Source of the DNA: Hirudo medicinalis
Taxonomy: Eukaryota; Annelida; Clitellata; Hirudinida; Hirudinidae
Length of the DNA: 64,000 nt
NCBI GenBank assembly: GCA_011800805.1
Contig: MPNW01000036.1
Span: 2,569 to 66,568, forward strand
Direction of reading: 5' to 3'
Shown: piece after piece, positions 24,440 through 37,200 of the stretch
Numbering within the stretch: the first letter of the stretch is position 1
Layout of the letters: each line of letters begins with the position of its first letter
Notes under the pieces: generated by a model
Told to the model about the DNA's origin: nothing
Database searches by the model: none
What the model saw: the letters and a program-made list of their open reading frames with translations, nothing else
Position numbers and translations under genes: made by a program

Positions 24440-24745
24440 AAGCTGCGTCCGCAATGGAATGAAAGATGTTGTCAGAAGAACAGCAATGGAGTGACGTGAC
24501 CAAATATTGATAACACGCTAAAACTGCTCGAGGCAACAAGACGGCAAAGGAACCAGAGTTGGGTTGCCATAGTCAATTTTTGTTACAGAATCAGCAATTT
24601 CGGTGGAATGATGTTGGCGGTAGGCAGACTGATGTTCACGAATGAGGTTGTGGCGTGTCACGCCGATTGCATTCTCACTTTTGACTTTTGATTTTGCTTT
24701 TTGACTTGGACGCGCCGATTGCGTGTTCATGCGTTTTGATTTCAT
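24440..24745 (-). pseudogene. Chimeric non-LTR reverse transcriptase fragment
   Basis: Minus strand 24745-24518 encodes LIREHQSAYRQHHSTEIA, the EHQSAYRxxHSTETAL block, and only a few codons later IDYGNPTLVPLP, the DYCNSLLxGLP block. These are normally more than 150 residues apart, so the copy carries a large internal deletion covering the catalytic core. The sequence below 24518 matches the element at 14800-15469. Confidence 0.7.
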
Positions 24746-24865
24746 GTTGGGTATATAATCGACTGTTGCCCGTCATTTAAGCGAGAGAGAAGGGACATTT
24801 CTGTCGCTAGTAGTCTGCTTTTCTTGAAAGGAATTCTTAGTTAAATTTGTTTTATTCAAATTTAG

Positions 24866-25035
24866 TAGTCGATTGCGAAGGATACATTGTTCTTCCCAAC
24901 GTTGTTCGTGATATCTCAAATCTCTATAAATTTGGATCCTGGGAAGTGGAATCTACTTCACGTGCTGGTTCAGATGACCCACAACTCCAACAAGCACATG
25001 ACGTTCTAGAAGCTTTGAGAAGACGAAGAGATTAG
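24866..25035 (+). CDS. Candidate terminal exon, unknown protein tail
   Basis: A frame free of stops, preceded by a pyrimidine-rich acceptor (ATTTAG at 24860-24865) and ending in TAG at 25033-25035. The 56 residues start VDCEGYIVLPNVVRDISNLY and end in a charged stretch LEALRRRRD. Base composition is more gene-like than its flanks. It could be an alternative cytoplasmic tail of the receptor gene upstream, but the phase (two leading bases) does not fit the exon at 24202, or it could belong to another transcript. No function is assigned. Confidence 0.35.
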
Positions 25036-25339
25036 AGATTGGTCGACAAACTCACATTGGTCATAATATATAATGCTCAATAATTGGTATACCCCAAGTA
25101 ACGGAGTACCGGTCACGTCAGCTCCCTCAAAATGTTGATTTGCTTTCTTAATTTCAAAGCAATGGATAGATGGATAGTGCTGAAAATATACATAAATTTG
25201 AGGTGCCTCAGTAAGTTGCAACTTCGTATTCAAGCAGGCATGAAATTCCAATACCTCAAATTCAAATGTATATCGGCTAATTATTTTTATAGGATGTGAG
25301 CACTTCATGTTTATGTTAAGTACTTTATTTAATCACATT

Positions 25340-25560
25340 ATTTGCAAAAAAATTAGATCTGGCGGACCGCATAAAGTGGGCCTGAGGGCCACATGCATCG
25401 TCCTAAATGAGTGAAATCGACGGCTTGAAGGGAAGGATTTGCTGAGACTATTTTTAGATGAAATTTGGGTAGGAGTTTGTTGCTGGGAACCATACCATAG
25501 TTTCTTTACATTCGTGCTAGCAGCGTACGTCAACTTCAGCAACACAAAGTAACTTAATCC
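25340..25560. mobile_element. Decayed transposon end (hAT-like)
   Basis: The block CTGGCGGACCGCATAAAGTG followed by GGCCTGAGGGCCACATG resembles the GC-rich GGCCCGC...GGGCCACATG ends common in animal hAT elements. Minus-strand codons here are open but low in information. It lies between the convergent receptor and EHBP1 genes. Beyond it, 25561-25875 and 25036-25339 show no feature. Confidence 0.35.
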
Positions 25561-25875
25561 AAAATCCGATTGCAGATGTTGCTCATGTGTCCTCCACTAA
25601 ACTCAATAAACGTTGAAAATTGCTTAAATTGAATACCAGTTACTTGAACGTTTTAATATACAGTGCTCTTCATACTATGGGAATTAACCCTTGATTGATT
25701 CAACTCTCATATTTGAGCTCCTTAATTTTTTTCCAGCTCAAACAAAATATAAAGTGAGTAATTTTTCATGTCAAAGAATTTTTATGCAAATTTTGGTAGG
25801 AGTAAAGTGGTGCTACAAAAATAAGCCAAAAGTATAGTATTGCATTGCATCAGCAGTTACAATATATGAATACTG

Positions 25876-28259
25876 TCACTGCATGACACAGCCAGATGGG
25901 CCATTATAATTGGCTGTGAGAAATGACCTGTTATTAAGTGATTTCCCAGCACCTTGCTCCTTTTTATGCATCATCTTTATTGATAACTTTTGCCCAACTA
26001 GAGTTTCTGTCTTATCATCTTCTATGGCTTTCTCCTGGGAATCCATATATTGGATGAGCTCATCTCGTTTATCAACTAGCTCCATTAGCTCAGCCAACAG
26101 CAAGGTCTCTCTGCAGTGTAGTTCATCAGTTTTCATTGAATCAGGTTCAGACATTATTTTTCTGAGTTCAATGCTAAGCATGTTGAACCGCCTTTCAAGA
26201 TTATGCTCCTTTTCAAGGAGGTTCAGCTGCATTCGTCGACGAATGAGAGCATTCTTTTTGTTGACAAGACCAAACCATTCCTGTGATTGTTCAATGATAA
26301 GGTTAACAAGTTATTTCAGAGATATAATGTCTAGGTTTGTTAAATTTTGAACTTTTGGTTCGGTTGTTAAAATGAGGTGTTGGACAAAGGATCTAACAAG
26401 GAATCGATTCGACAGTAAGTATTCTGTAATGGTATGACCTGATACCAATTACAGAATCATGTTGCAACATAAAATCTAAGAACCTTATCAGCATTAGTCA
26501 GTGAATAATTAAATTAATGATCAAAATACCTGAAGTTTTTCCTCTTCCAGTTCCTTTTCCATACCATGTGTCATAATCCTTCTCAACTCCCATTCCAGTA
26601 GAGCTGCTTTCTCATCAACTTCCATCTGCTCTCTATCCAGATCATCCATCTCACTGGTGACATACTGACTCCGGGTAACATTTTGTCTTTCCAATAACTC
26701 CAAAATAAAAGTTTCCCTCCCAGCTTTCGAGGCAACTTCTTGGCAAAGGATATTAGATGTTTTTGTATTTTCATTGATTCTTGCAGAAATCTCATTGATA
26801 ACAGAATCATGGACATCACTGACATCTGTGAAGTCGAAGTCGCAATTTGGTTCAAGAATGTGTGAAGTATGGTCAGGGTATTGTCTGAGTGATCCCTTCA
26901 GACTCTGGGGAGAACACCTCCTGACTCCAATAATCTCTGTCATAGGCTTTGATGTCTTTGCTTCTGCTATAAGCTGTTTTGCTCTTTCACGAAGAATTTT
27001 ATGTTTTTCTAAGTCACTCATTGAGAAACATTGCCCAATATAGGAATCTGAGCACTGAATACCAGCAAGTCTCTGCCTTGCTTCCTGCTTCAGTTCTTCA
27101 CATCTTGATTTTTCCCTGTTTGGCCTTGGCGGCACAAACAATTCAAGACCTGATACTACTTCTGCAGAAATATTTTTAATTTCATTTAATTTCTGCTGCA
27201 TGACAGGTGAATCAGAAGCAAGTGTCTGGTGCACAAACAAATTGCCAGAGATATTTGAGCTTGTCATTTCAGCAACTCCCTGCTCAGCATTATCAGGAAA
27301 GTCTTCTTCATCATCTGAATCAAATGGATTCAGAAATTGCTTCCTAGTCATGAGAAGTCCTCCAATTTCTTGTTTTTGACTTGAAGTCCGGAAGATCTGT
27401 GAAGGAGGCAAACGTTCATGCTCCAGGTCCCCAAGGTGGTTATTTTTCAAAAGTGATGATGAAAACATTTGGAGTGCTGTTGAAGTACATGGAAGTTGAA
27501 ACATGTTAACTCCCTGTTCATGATTCTTTTCAAGATTTGTTAAAACACTGTAGGTCATGGAATGAAGAGATGACCTATTCTCAGCCTGAAAATGGTCTGA
27601 TTCAGATTGAAGGAAATTGCCATTTCCACTGAAAAAAACAAATTCTCTATCTCTAGTGTAATTAGTGAAGTAGGAATTGAGTTGAAAAAGGTAGGTCATG
27701 ATGCTGAGTTTGTCAGGAACTGGAAGCATTACCATGTCCGAAGGTTCAATGACCCTAGGAATCCCTAACTTCTCTCCAGTTTCAAAAGCCTAACAAGAAA
27801 TAATGGTTGAATTCTTTAGACAACTTTATAAAAACAAAGGTACAAATAAGCACGAGCTTGTTGCATTACGTATTGTGAGTTGTTAAAACAAAAATAATAT
27901 TTGAGAGAAGTACACCACAATTAGGATTCTTCACAATCATTGTAGATTTATGATAAATTATTGCGAACATAAGGTTGTTAAAACTAAATCTAAAAAAGAT
28001 GGTTCGCAACTTAACTAAATAATAAACTAGTTCAAAGTTTGAGGAAATCCATCACTTCATCCCTGTTTTCAGATATATCTCTGTCTTTCTTATTAATATT
28101 ATTAATTGTTACATTAATTGTTACATTAATATTTCTTAATAAAATAAAAACTGAGAAAAAAACAAAACTCACAATTTTACAATTACCACAAGTGTCTGAA
28201 GGGTCTAGGGAATCAAACTCTCTGCATTCCGAAATTGGGAGAAACCAAATGTAGAAATG

Positions 28260-28305
<46 letters not shown>

Positions 28306-28324
28306 GTTGATGTTGTTGTTGTTG

Positions 28325-28403
<79 letters not shown>

Positions 28404-31400
28404 ATATCAACGTAAAAAAATATGATTTAATAAACACAACTGGTCAACATAAAATTAAAATTAAGAAAAAAATTAAATTAAGGAAATTGTTGTAAAACAT
28501 ATTCAAATTCATAAGCTCCATCCTAAATAAAACCTTGTATTGTATTGATTCTTGGGTCGAAATCCCAGTTTGCTAACAGCACCACAAATTCAAATAAAAT
28601 ATAGGGTCAAAATAAAATCAATGGACAGAAAAAAAAATATTTCCACAATTTCACAAATGCCGCGAGTTCCTATTTCTCAAATAATTTAAAATTCCAAACT
28701 GTTAACCGGCATTAAACACATTGAGTTGGAATAACATTTATAATGCACAAAAGACAATCCATATAAATTTTAAAACTCATATGAGATAGTCCCTGATTGG
28801 CACTCTGATCACTGATCTTTTCATGATGATCATTACAATCATCAGTTCCACCAAAGCCATCACTCACATTAAATCTGGTCTATAATGATGTAGAATTGCA
28901 CAGAATGCCAGCCCATTTCTCCAGGAAGTGGTCATATCTTGAATCTTTACTTTTGGGTAGTCTTTGGTTACTTCAAGGCACCAGTCAATGAGGGTTTTAG
29001 CAGCAGTTTTAGCATTGCTGTTCTCTGTGTAGGGCTTAATTATGCTTGATGAAAAGAGTGAGGTTTGCCACTTCTATTTTGTGAATACAACATGAATTAT
29101 CAGATAATTTAATGAAATAATGACATTTTGCAAACATTGGTGGTCCTACTAAAATCAATGCAACTACAATGTTATTAGCAGTGGATTAGTCAGGATTTTA
29201 AAATCATTTGAGCTTGGGGGCAAGTTTTTAAAATTTTATGTAAATATTATGACAGTAAATTGTAGTACTAGTGGATTAGCTCAAGCAATTAATTTCACAC
29301 TAAATAATATGTGATAAATATTGATGCCAAAAGCTTTCCTAATTTACTGGGGCTGTATTATGACCAATAAAATATTTATGAATTATTATTATTTATGAAT
29401 TATACTGATTTAGAAATATATCAAGGAGCAGACAAGAGTAGGGGCACTTTCCCTATCCCATGGCTACCCTTATGGTTATTAGTACTACATCATATGCAAT
29501 TGGAAAACTTTAATAATACTATCAGCAGTCACTATCTCTAAAAAGTACCAAAATAAAGGAAAGTAAAGTGGGAGTTCAGGTATAATTTCAATGACATGGT
29601 GGAAGACAAAAAGAGTAAGATCTCACCTCCTCCTTGAGACATCCCTCAATTCCTAAGATTAAACAATAAACAATAAATAATAACAATAATAATAGCAAAT
29701 AAATGTGATATAATTATTAAATAAACTTTTAACATAAGTCACTAAATTAACAAATAAGTAATTGATATTTTGAACAAAAGCAGTGGTGATGGGTCCTAAA
29801 GGTGAGTGAATCTAGTTTTAGTGAGTTAGAAGAAGAGCGTGACGGCAACGATAGCACTAGAACCGTGTCCCACGATGTCGGTTCAGAATTAATTAATTGG
29901 TTGGTGCAGTCAGAAGTATCACCAGTCCTCGAGGCTTCTCTGGGTCTCTTTAGATTATATGTTAAAAGACCGATTTTAGTAGTGGGTTAGGGTTAGGGTT
30001 AGGGTTAGGGTTAGGGTCATTTTGGATGTTTCCCTAAGGTGTCAAGTATTATAAAAAAAAATTGTCATAAAAAAGTAATATTTCTCAAAAATAAATGGCC
30101 ACCATGGCAATGACTTCAAAAATTTTAATGGACATTAAAGGGATTAAGAGAAATTATTCCATGATGAAAACAAGGATTGTAATAATGACAATTGCAATAA
30201 TGACTTTGTAGAAATTCACACCTGGATTTAATTCACAGTCCTCCATATATTGGGCCAGTTCGTACCTGCATGAACAACTTCCTACTTAAAATAATGTTTT
30301 TTGCTTGAAGATTCTTGGTATTTCTCATATGTTCATCAATAACACAACCACCTCCATCGTCATCATCACAGTCTGCATGCATTGTACAAATTAAGTTAAT
30401 AATAAAATTATGTAAACTCTTAAAATATCTAGTCAAGTCTGTTGTAAAGCATGTAATAGTAGAAATAATTGAAAGAATGAAATGAAATGGTAATGACTTT
30501 TAAAATGTCTACATGTATGTATTAGTTAAGGAATGGATATTAATTTAACTGTCATTACCACCAAGTGATAATTTCTCTCAACCAAATTCAACATTATCAT
30601 TGTTTGTGCTCTGGCATTGTTCATAAAATAGCATTTTCATATGATATATACTAATACAGTAAATGATAACATATGCATTTCAAATCACTTTGAAGCCAGC
30701 ATTATATCAGAACCAAAGAGTGATGTTGAGTTTAATTGATAACTCTGAACATGCTACCATTAACAGTCATTGTATAGAATGGAATACATACCCATCTCAT
30801 CACCAATATCAATGCTACTTACGTAGCTTTCCTTTGCTTGATGAAAATACAGGAAATGGTGAAGTGCAGGTTGGCAGTGCGTACATGCTTCCTCTTTGAC
30901 TTAAATGGCAAATCAACCTCTATTTGGTTAGGGGAGCAATCCACATAGTCACTCAAATTCAGAGTCTGTACAGCCAAAGGCACCTCACCCTACAAGTAAC
31001 TACAAAATGTTATTATAAAAAATTTGATTTTATAATAAAAAATATTATAACTGGCATTTTATTCTATGATTTCAATTAATAATATTGTCCATATCTTTCA
31101 ATTATGATTAAATAGGTTGTATTTCCATTATATTTCATAAGGTGAAATTGATAGTCTTTGCTTTGGTAATTACTACCTCGTAAATTGTGAAAGTCCATTC
31201 CTTAGGCTCAAATCTGAGGAGTCTTGGGGACCGAAATAAGGTCACAATAGCAACAAAGTTTTCTGGGACACTCCATGAAATCAGAAACCTCTGGTGGATA
31301 TCGGGATCGGCAATTAGTGGGTGTATCTGCAGGAATTCAGAATCAGGATCAGCTTACCAAAAACAAATTAATCAGCACTAATCCAGGGTTGTTAACATCG

Positions 31401-33195
31401 CATTTTACTGTCAGTATCAAAATGGCTATCATGGATACAAGTTAGCAATACTCAATGCCAATACTTTTTAGAACCTTTTAACATTGCAAAAATTATTTAA
31501 AAAAATCAATTATTGCTTTGAAACATTTTCATTAAGAACATAGCACATAGTATGTACAGACATCAAGGTAATAAGGAACAGCTGCAACTAGTATCAACAA
31601 AGGTAGCTACAGGCAATCATCTGGCTACTATGTAGTTATCATGAGACACCAATTGGTAGATCATCCAATGGAGGATATTGGTGTAAAACTAATTTCTAGG
31701 TAATAAGGGTAATCCAGACTCCTCCGGCACGTCGACCAGGTGTTACAGTACAACTGGGAATGGATTTGAAATTGAAATAATCTTGTTATTCAACAGACAT
31801 TAATAAATTAAGCAGTCATTAGGAACCAACAAGGAACGCTTTATCGGAAGACAACGCAAATCCATTGACATTAGTGATACCATTGATAAATGGAGTAAAA
31901 AAAGCTGGAATAATTTTGAGGTTTGAAGAAATGAACAATAATATTGGTAATAATAAATTATAAATTATGACAGGCTCGATGATGAAGTCAAGAAAGCATG
32001 GCTTTTTACAACATTGAAGTCACAAATAGATGCCATGATAAAAAGAGTGAAGATGAAAAGTTTGGTAGTAAAATTTCAGCTGATCAATTGCTGCAGCCAA
32101 ATAAAAGATTTTTCAAGAAATTTTTTTGCATCCATTTTATACAGAGCCTCTTCTTATGGTTATAAATTATTAATTAATGATTCATTTAAATAAAAACATC
32201 ATGCAAGTAAAATGGTCAGCACGTGCTAAAATAATAAGCAGTTGTTATTGATCATGGCACCTTATTAATTAATTATTTATTATTATTAATATTATCACTA
32301 TAATTTAAATATTAATATCAATATTATATTATTAATATTAAATATAAAATATAAATAAATACAAATATTTTATTTAAAATTAATTAATTTAATTAATATT
32401 AAATATTAATATCAATATTATATTATTAATATTAAATATTAATATCAATGAGTTTCATTACCTCAGAACGTTCCTGTCTTTCCCTTCTCGACCATACTAT
32501 AGATATAGCCTTTGGATACCTGACAACATACAATTCAATTTTTACAAATAATCATGTAATAATGCAAACGTACTTCATTTATAAAGTGCCATATGCATAG
32601 CATTGGAGGTGCTTTTTTGCTAACTGTTTACCTTCCCAAGGGTGCCGATGGGAGTGCAGGCTGGGTTTTGAACACGAAACATTACGACTGTTGCCATTAC
32701 TGCATTATGCAGGAATGTAACCCATTCAGCCAACCTGCAAGCCTGTGCAATAATGTAGCATAGCCCAACTTAGTAAAAGTTGAATTTGTATTTAAAAAAA
32801 TTAAATAAAAAAGAAAATTATACTTCAAAGCTTCATTGCTTCTGATGATATGGTGCCATAAAAATTACCTAATATTATTGATCTTGCATATAACTCTGAA
32901 TCATTTATATTTTCATTACTTAAAAATGATTAACAATACAAACCCATATTCCATCCAACTCTTATTATAATCAAAAAGATATACCTAAATGTTTGTCCAT
33001 TTAAGAAGGAACTTTTTTAAGTAATATTCATTACAATTGTGTGCCAAAGTGCTTGGCACCAGCTTAAGCATCATCTAAATTTTTTATTTTTACTTATGCT
33101 CACCAATTATTTTGACAGTCAATTGTAAATCCCTGATAAGATATGGTGAATTGAAACTTGCAGGCCTCCTTTCCAACTCGTAGCCTTTTCCACAT
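25876..33195 (-). CDS. EHBP1: EH domain-binding protein 1 (C2-CH-bMERB)
   Basis: EHBP1 links EHD proteins and Rab8/Rab10 endosomes to actin in endocytic recycling. Exons (minus strand): 33195-33104, 32519-32462, 31326-31177, 30989-30823, an unresolved gap, then 29034-28868, 28221-28173, 27789-26530 and 26280-25876. The first four give the N-terminal C2 domain ([64 protein letters not shown]). Next comes a calponin-homology domain ([40 protein letters not shown]). The 1,260-base exon holds an NPF motif ([12 protein letters not shown]) that can bind EH domains, and [10 protein letters not shown] as in vertebrates. The end is the bMERB Rab-binding domain ([40 protein letters not shown]). The protein stops at CVMQ, a CAAX box like the CVLQ of human EHBP1. 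One or more acidic-linker exons between 30823 and 29034 were not found with a matching phase. Confidence 0.92.
28260..28402. repeat. (ATT)n microsatellite with a (GTT)n core
   Basis: About 45 trinucleotide units of ATT, interrupted once near 28306-28328 by GTTGATGTTGTTGTTG. It lies in the EHBP1 intron between the two calponin-homology exons, just upstream (in gene sense) of the 49-base exon. It is stop-free in several frames but intronic. Confidence 0.95.
29802..30017. repeat. GC-richer insert ending in (TTAGGG)n
   Basis: 29983-30017 is an uninterrupted run of about six GGGTTA units. The roughly 185 bases before it (from about 29800) are clearly richer in G and C than the surrounding intron and carry a stop-free frame of 62 codons that ends at the repeat. 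No similarity was recognised. The unit may be an inserted fragment with telomeric DNA at its junction. It lies in the unresolved part of the EHBP1 gene. Confidence 0.6.
32265..32455. repeat. AT-only tract with a duplicated 40-base unit
   Basis: Nearly pure A/T. A unit reading ATTAATATCAATATTATATT and onwards occurs near 32309-32345 and again near 32397-32440. It lies in EHBP1 intron 2, next to the donor of exon 2 at 32462. Confidence 0.8.
32577..32757 (-). repeat. SINE copy, nearly full length, reverse strand
   Basis: Read on the minus strand it has CAGGTTGGCTGAATGGGTTA (A box), GTGTTCAAAACCC (B box), AGCCTGCACTCCC, CCTTGGGAAGG, and the tail GCTATGCATATGGCAC then TTTATAAATGAAGT. It lies in EHBP1 intron 1. 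Confidence 0.85.
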
Positions 33196-34284
33196 TGTTT
33201 TTAAATTCCACAAAATTAAGTTTGTTTTTAATAAAAGTTTTTAATTAATTCAAAAAATCAGTATAAAAAAGAAGGGACAATCCGTACATCTGCAAAAATT
33301 GTATGTAAAGGACCCTCAAAAATCTGATCAAACCCGTCGCTATTTCAACAAACTTGATCCAGCCAACTGTTGCTTACTTAGCTGCTCCTAAATTCGTAAC
33401 AGAATTCCAGCTAATTAGTATGCATGAAAGCTTATAAGAACTTTATACTTTTTACAGAAAATGTCTTACCAAGTTTTATTATATTTTGAGATAATCGCTT
33501 ATATTTAAAACAAATCTTCACTTTCTAATTTTCATCAACCGCACTAAGCAATACGAAAGCAGCTAATTTTAGATAGAACAAGCACTTGGTGGGAGTAACT
33601 GGTTTCGACTTAACAGACGATTAATTTTGGTCATTTAATAAGCTAAAGCTATAAAATGAATCACATCGAAAATTTGAATCAATAATAGCTAATAAATGGC
33701 AATAGAAACTACTACGTTGATTGGTGGGTCATTTGGGACAGGGGAGCAGTTAACATAATATCACGTAATACAACACAATACACGTAATACACACGTAAGA
33801 CATAATATAATTATTTACAGTGGTTAAGAAGATGGAGTCTGTGCAAAAACCAATCAGTTGCCTAAATATTAGAATAAAGACCTATAGTCGCATCCGAATA
33901 CTCAGAATCGCCATCTCGAAATATCACACACATTTAAAACTGCTTCGGAATTAGCATTGATTTTGCAAAACCTAAGAAGAAAAATTATAAAAAAAAAACT
34001 TCCATATTTGAGGAATGGCTGCTTTGGGAACTTTAGACGAATGATTTAAATTAATATCTGTAAATACGCATTTAGGTTAATATTGGGTAACTAAATAATT
34101 AGATTTATACTGATGATTTTTTTTATGTTTTTAGTTTTTATTGGCAGTTTGACCATTAATAAATTCAACGTCTACTTAACCTCAGTTTCAATTTCGGATC
34201 TAGCAGATCTATCGTTCGCCCTCTTGAGCATCTCACCTAACCATTTCTTGGCACCGGATTACTTTTTTGTTTTAGTTTTATAAT
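33196..34284. promoter_or_regulatory. Shared upstream region of divergent EHBP1 and FANCL
   Basis: 1,089 bases separate the two start codons, which point away from each other, so both promoters must lie here unless 5' exons were missed. It is AT-rich, with no CpG-dense stretch, no obvious TATA box in a fixed position and no repeat recognised. Confidence 0.35.
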
Positions 34285-37200
34285 ATGATTGCCTGTTGGC
34301 TCGAATACGAAACTGGTACCGGCGGATCCCGCTTCTTATGCAAAGGATTTCTCAAAATACATGATGTAAGCTTTTTTGCGGAATTTCTAACAACATGGGC
34401 TTAACTCACTATAGAAATATTTATTACAGCATGAATTTAGATTGGAAATCGCGATAAGAGATGCTCCAGGTTTCTCTGCCGAAGTCTTCTGCGACATGAA
34501 GCTTAAAGAATTATTAAAAAACCATATTAATAATTTGCCTATGGTAAGCTCATATTTTTTTGCTGTTATTACATTCCATTATTTCCACGGCTGGATTTAG
34601 GTTTGATGAGGCCCTAAGCTATTGATGATGATGGGGGATGTAAATATAAGTAAATGTGGCAGTGGTTATTTCATAATATATTTATATTTTACCATAGAAA
34701 CTCAAAGAATCCAAGAATGCAAAAGAGTTCATGAATTACATTGAACATTTAGCAGTAAGTCAAGTTCTAAATAGTTGTTGAATGGCAGGAATGATAATTG
34801 AGATGAATATTGATATTTTTGTTTTGTAACTCACAGCTTGCTGAACTCAAATCAAAGCCTGAAGTAAACTCCTCAATTTCTCTAAGTTGTGCTTCAGTCA
34901 TACAGGAACTTGAAACCATTGGCTGGAATAGGTATGTCGTATAGTTGCTTGACTGTAAATGATTATTCCATGAATATCTTTATTTTTAATTTTAATATAT
35001 CTTTATACATTTTTTATTTTTGTCTTTTTTGGTCAAAAAATGTTTCTACAATAACTGAAATTTTATTTCAGATTGCTACATTTGAATCCTTCATTTGATG
35101 ACATTCATTTATCTTGCACTGATATCAGGGAAAGGCAACATGTCATCAGGGTCAAATTGCACAAGCAGGTGATAACTTTAAAGATTTTTATCTATCAATA
35201 ATGAGTCATTATTATTTTATGTATTTTTTACTTATTGATTGTAAATCTAGCATCCTTACATGGCTCCTACAATAGCTCATCAACTTCCTGTTACCTTTGA
35301 TCCTCAATGGGAAAAGGCAAGACATTTCTTTCAGTTAAGTTATACAATATTATATGGATTAGAATATCTGGTCGTTTCTTTGAAAGTTAATGGTCATTAA
35401 GAAACATTAATTTTCCATAAAATTTATTAAAGAGCAGAATAATCTGGGTCTTAAAATATTGCAACCAGTTAAGTTATGCAAAGTTTATAATTCATGCCTA
35501 AATAATAACATTGCTGTCATACTTAGTCACCTGCAATGATAAAGACTTACAGCACTTGCTATATTTTAAGACGTATAAAGATGTGATATTTATGTTATTA
35601 CTAGCTTTTTTAAACCAGCTTTCCCAGTCATATACTACATATGTAAATTCAGCCAGCTGGTCTTCCACAAAGTACTGGGCTATTAGGATGGTGCTCCTGC
35701 AAAGTGCCTCTATCGCAAGAGGCGAAGTTTTAAACACCAAACTAAGCAGGAGCACGACGCTCCTCGATTTCAGTAGCTCTCGGGTTTAAAGCTCATATGT
35801 GATTTATGAAAAGGTGAAAGTTGGAAAACTTGAAAGTTGAAAATTAAAAATAGCACCTAGTTGACCTAGGAATGGCATAGAGAATGACATGTGCAAATTT
35901 CAAGTCATTACTATTCACAGTTTGAGAGGAGTTCTTGGGACAGACAAACATGTGCACTTTCCGTTTTATATTACGGATAACCATGTTTTTGCATTAATTT
36001 GGTGAAAATTATCTAAAGTAGTATCAACATCAGCTAAATATGAGCTTACGTTATTATGGTTATTATGATGACTTGTTATTTTAAAAACCCTTTTTGTAAA
36101 AAGTAAAGATAGTTTAGGGGCCCATGGCTGTTGTGCCTAGAGGGCTGAAATTTATGTCACCTTCCCAACATCATCTGGGATGGTCTGTCTCTATTTATCA
36201 GATCTACCATGGAGATCATCTGCAGATGACCCATCTCTTCTGACTGAGAACCGAAACGCCTCTTGCTCCACGCAAATGAACTATTACCATTATTTACTAT
36301 CAGTGACAGATATTTCTATTTATATAATTAATATTTTTGCTTTAATCTTTGCAGCGATCTTTGAAACATATCTACACAAGCTTTGAGAAGTCAATACAAG
36401 ATCTGCAGAGGTTCTGGGACATTATGAGTGATTTTGATGCTAATTTCAAAGTCATTGAGCCTATCCAGCCAACACTGATGGATACTCATAGAAGGATTGC
36501 CATCGGTTAGGGCTTGAATGGATATTAAGGATAATAATGTGTAACTATAAAATCATTCATTATCACTATTGCCATTACCTATTACATCCTCATATGTTAG
36601 AAATTAGTAATATTAGTTATTACTTTTATTAATTATTTACTTTTCAGAAACTTTGGTCTCCATTCAAGTCACTGTGGATCCTCTAAATCCTCATTTTCTT
36701 CCTGATATCAAGTTCTTTGGAAGTGATAATGGTGATGTTTGATGGTTATAATACAAACTTTAAATGAACCATTTGTGTTGTGCCTATTCCTAAAGTTGCC
36801 AATAATGACAAGCTACTTTGTGAACACAATACAATATGGCCACTTGCAATTTTAACATTTTGATTTTTTTCCTCAAATGGTATGCCAAACTTTCAAAAAG
36901 GAATTTTTCATTCCTGCATAATAATACAGCAAGTCGATGATAATTGTGATTTAAGCAAATTTAAGTAGCTTTCTGCTTGATTTCAAGTCATTATGTTTTT
37001 CAATCGACATCTTCAAAAGAGAATTTGCAGATCTTCAAGTATTATGAAGTATTTGAATATATCAAATAAATGATAAGATAACTTTTTTATGAATTTCAAA
37101 TTTCAGAAACAAGGAAACTCAAGGAGTCATTTTATAAAAACTACTTGTTGTGGTTTGTAGCATAGTTTTGTTTGCCACTTTTTTCTTATTTAGAGTTTTA

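Noticed and set aside
28261..28402. CRISPR-like array
   Set aside because: A simple trinucleotide repeat in a eukaryotic intron, with no spacers.
28213..28495. Open frames made of poly-asparagine or poly-leucine
   Set aside because: They are translations of the (ATT)n microsatellite inside an EHBP1 intron.
36785..36862. Candidate missing FANCL exon after CCTAAAG
   Set aside because: The reading continues the phase from exon 8 but has no donor of the needed phase and only slight likeness to FANCL.
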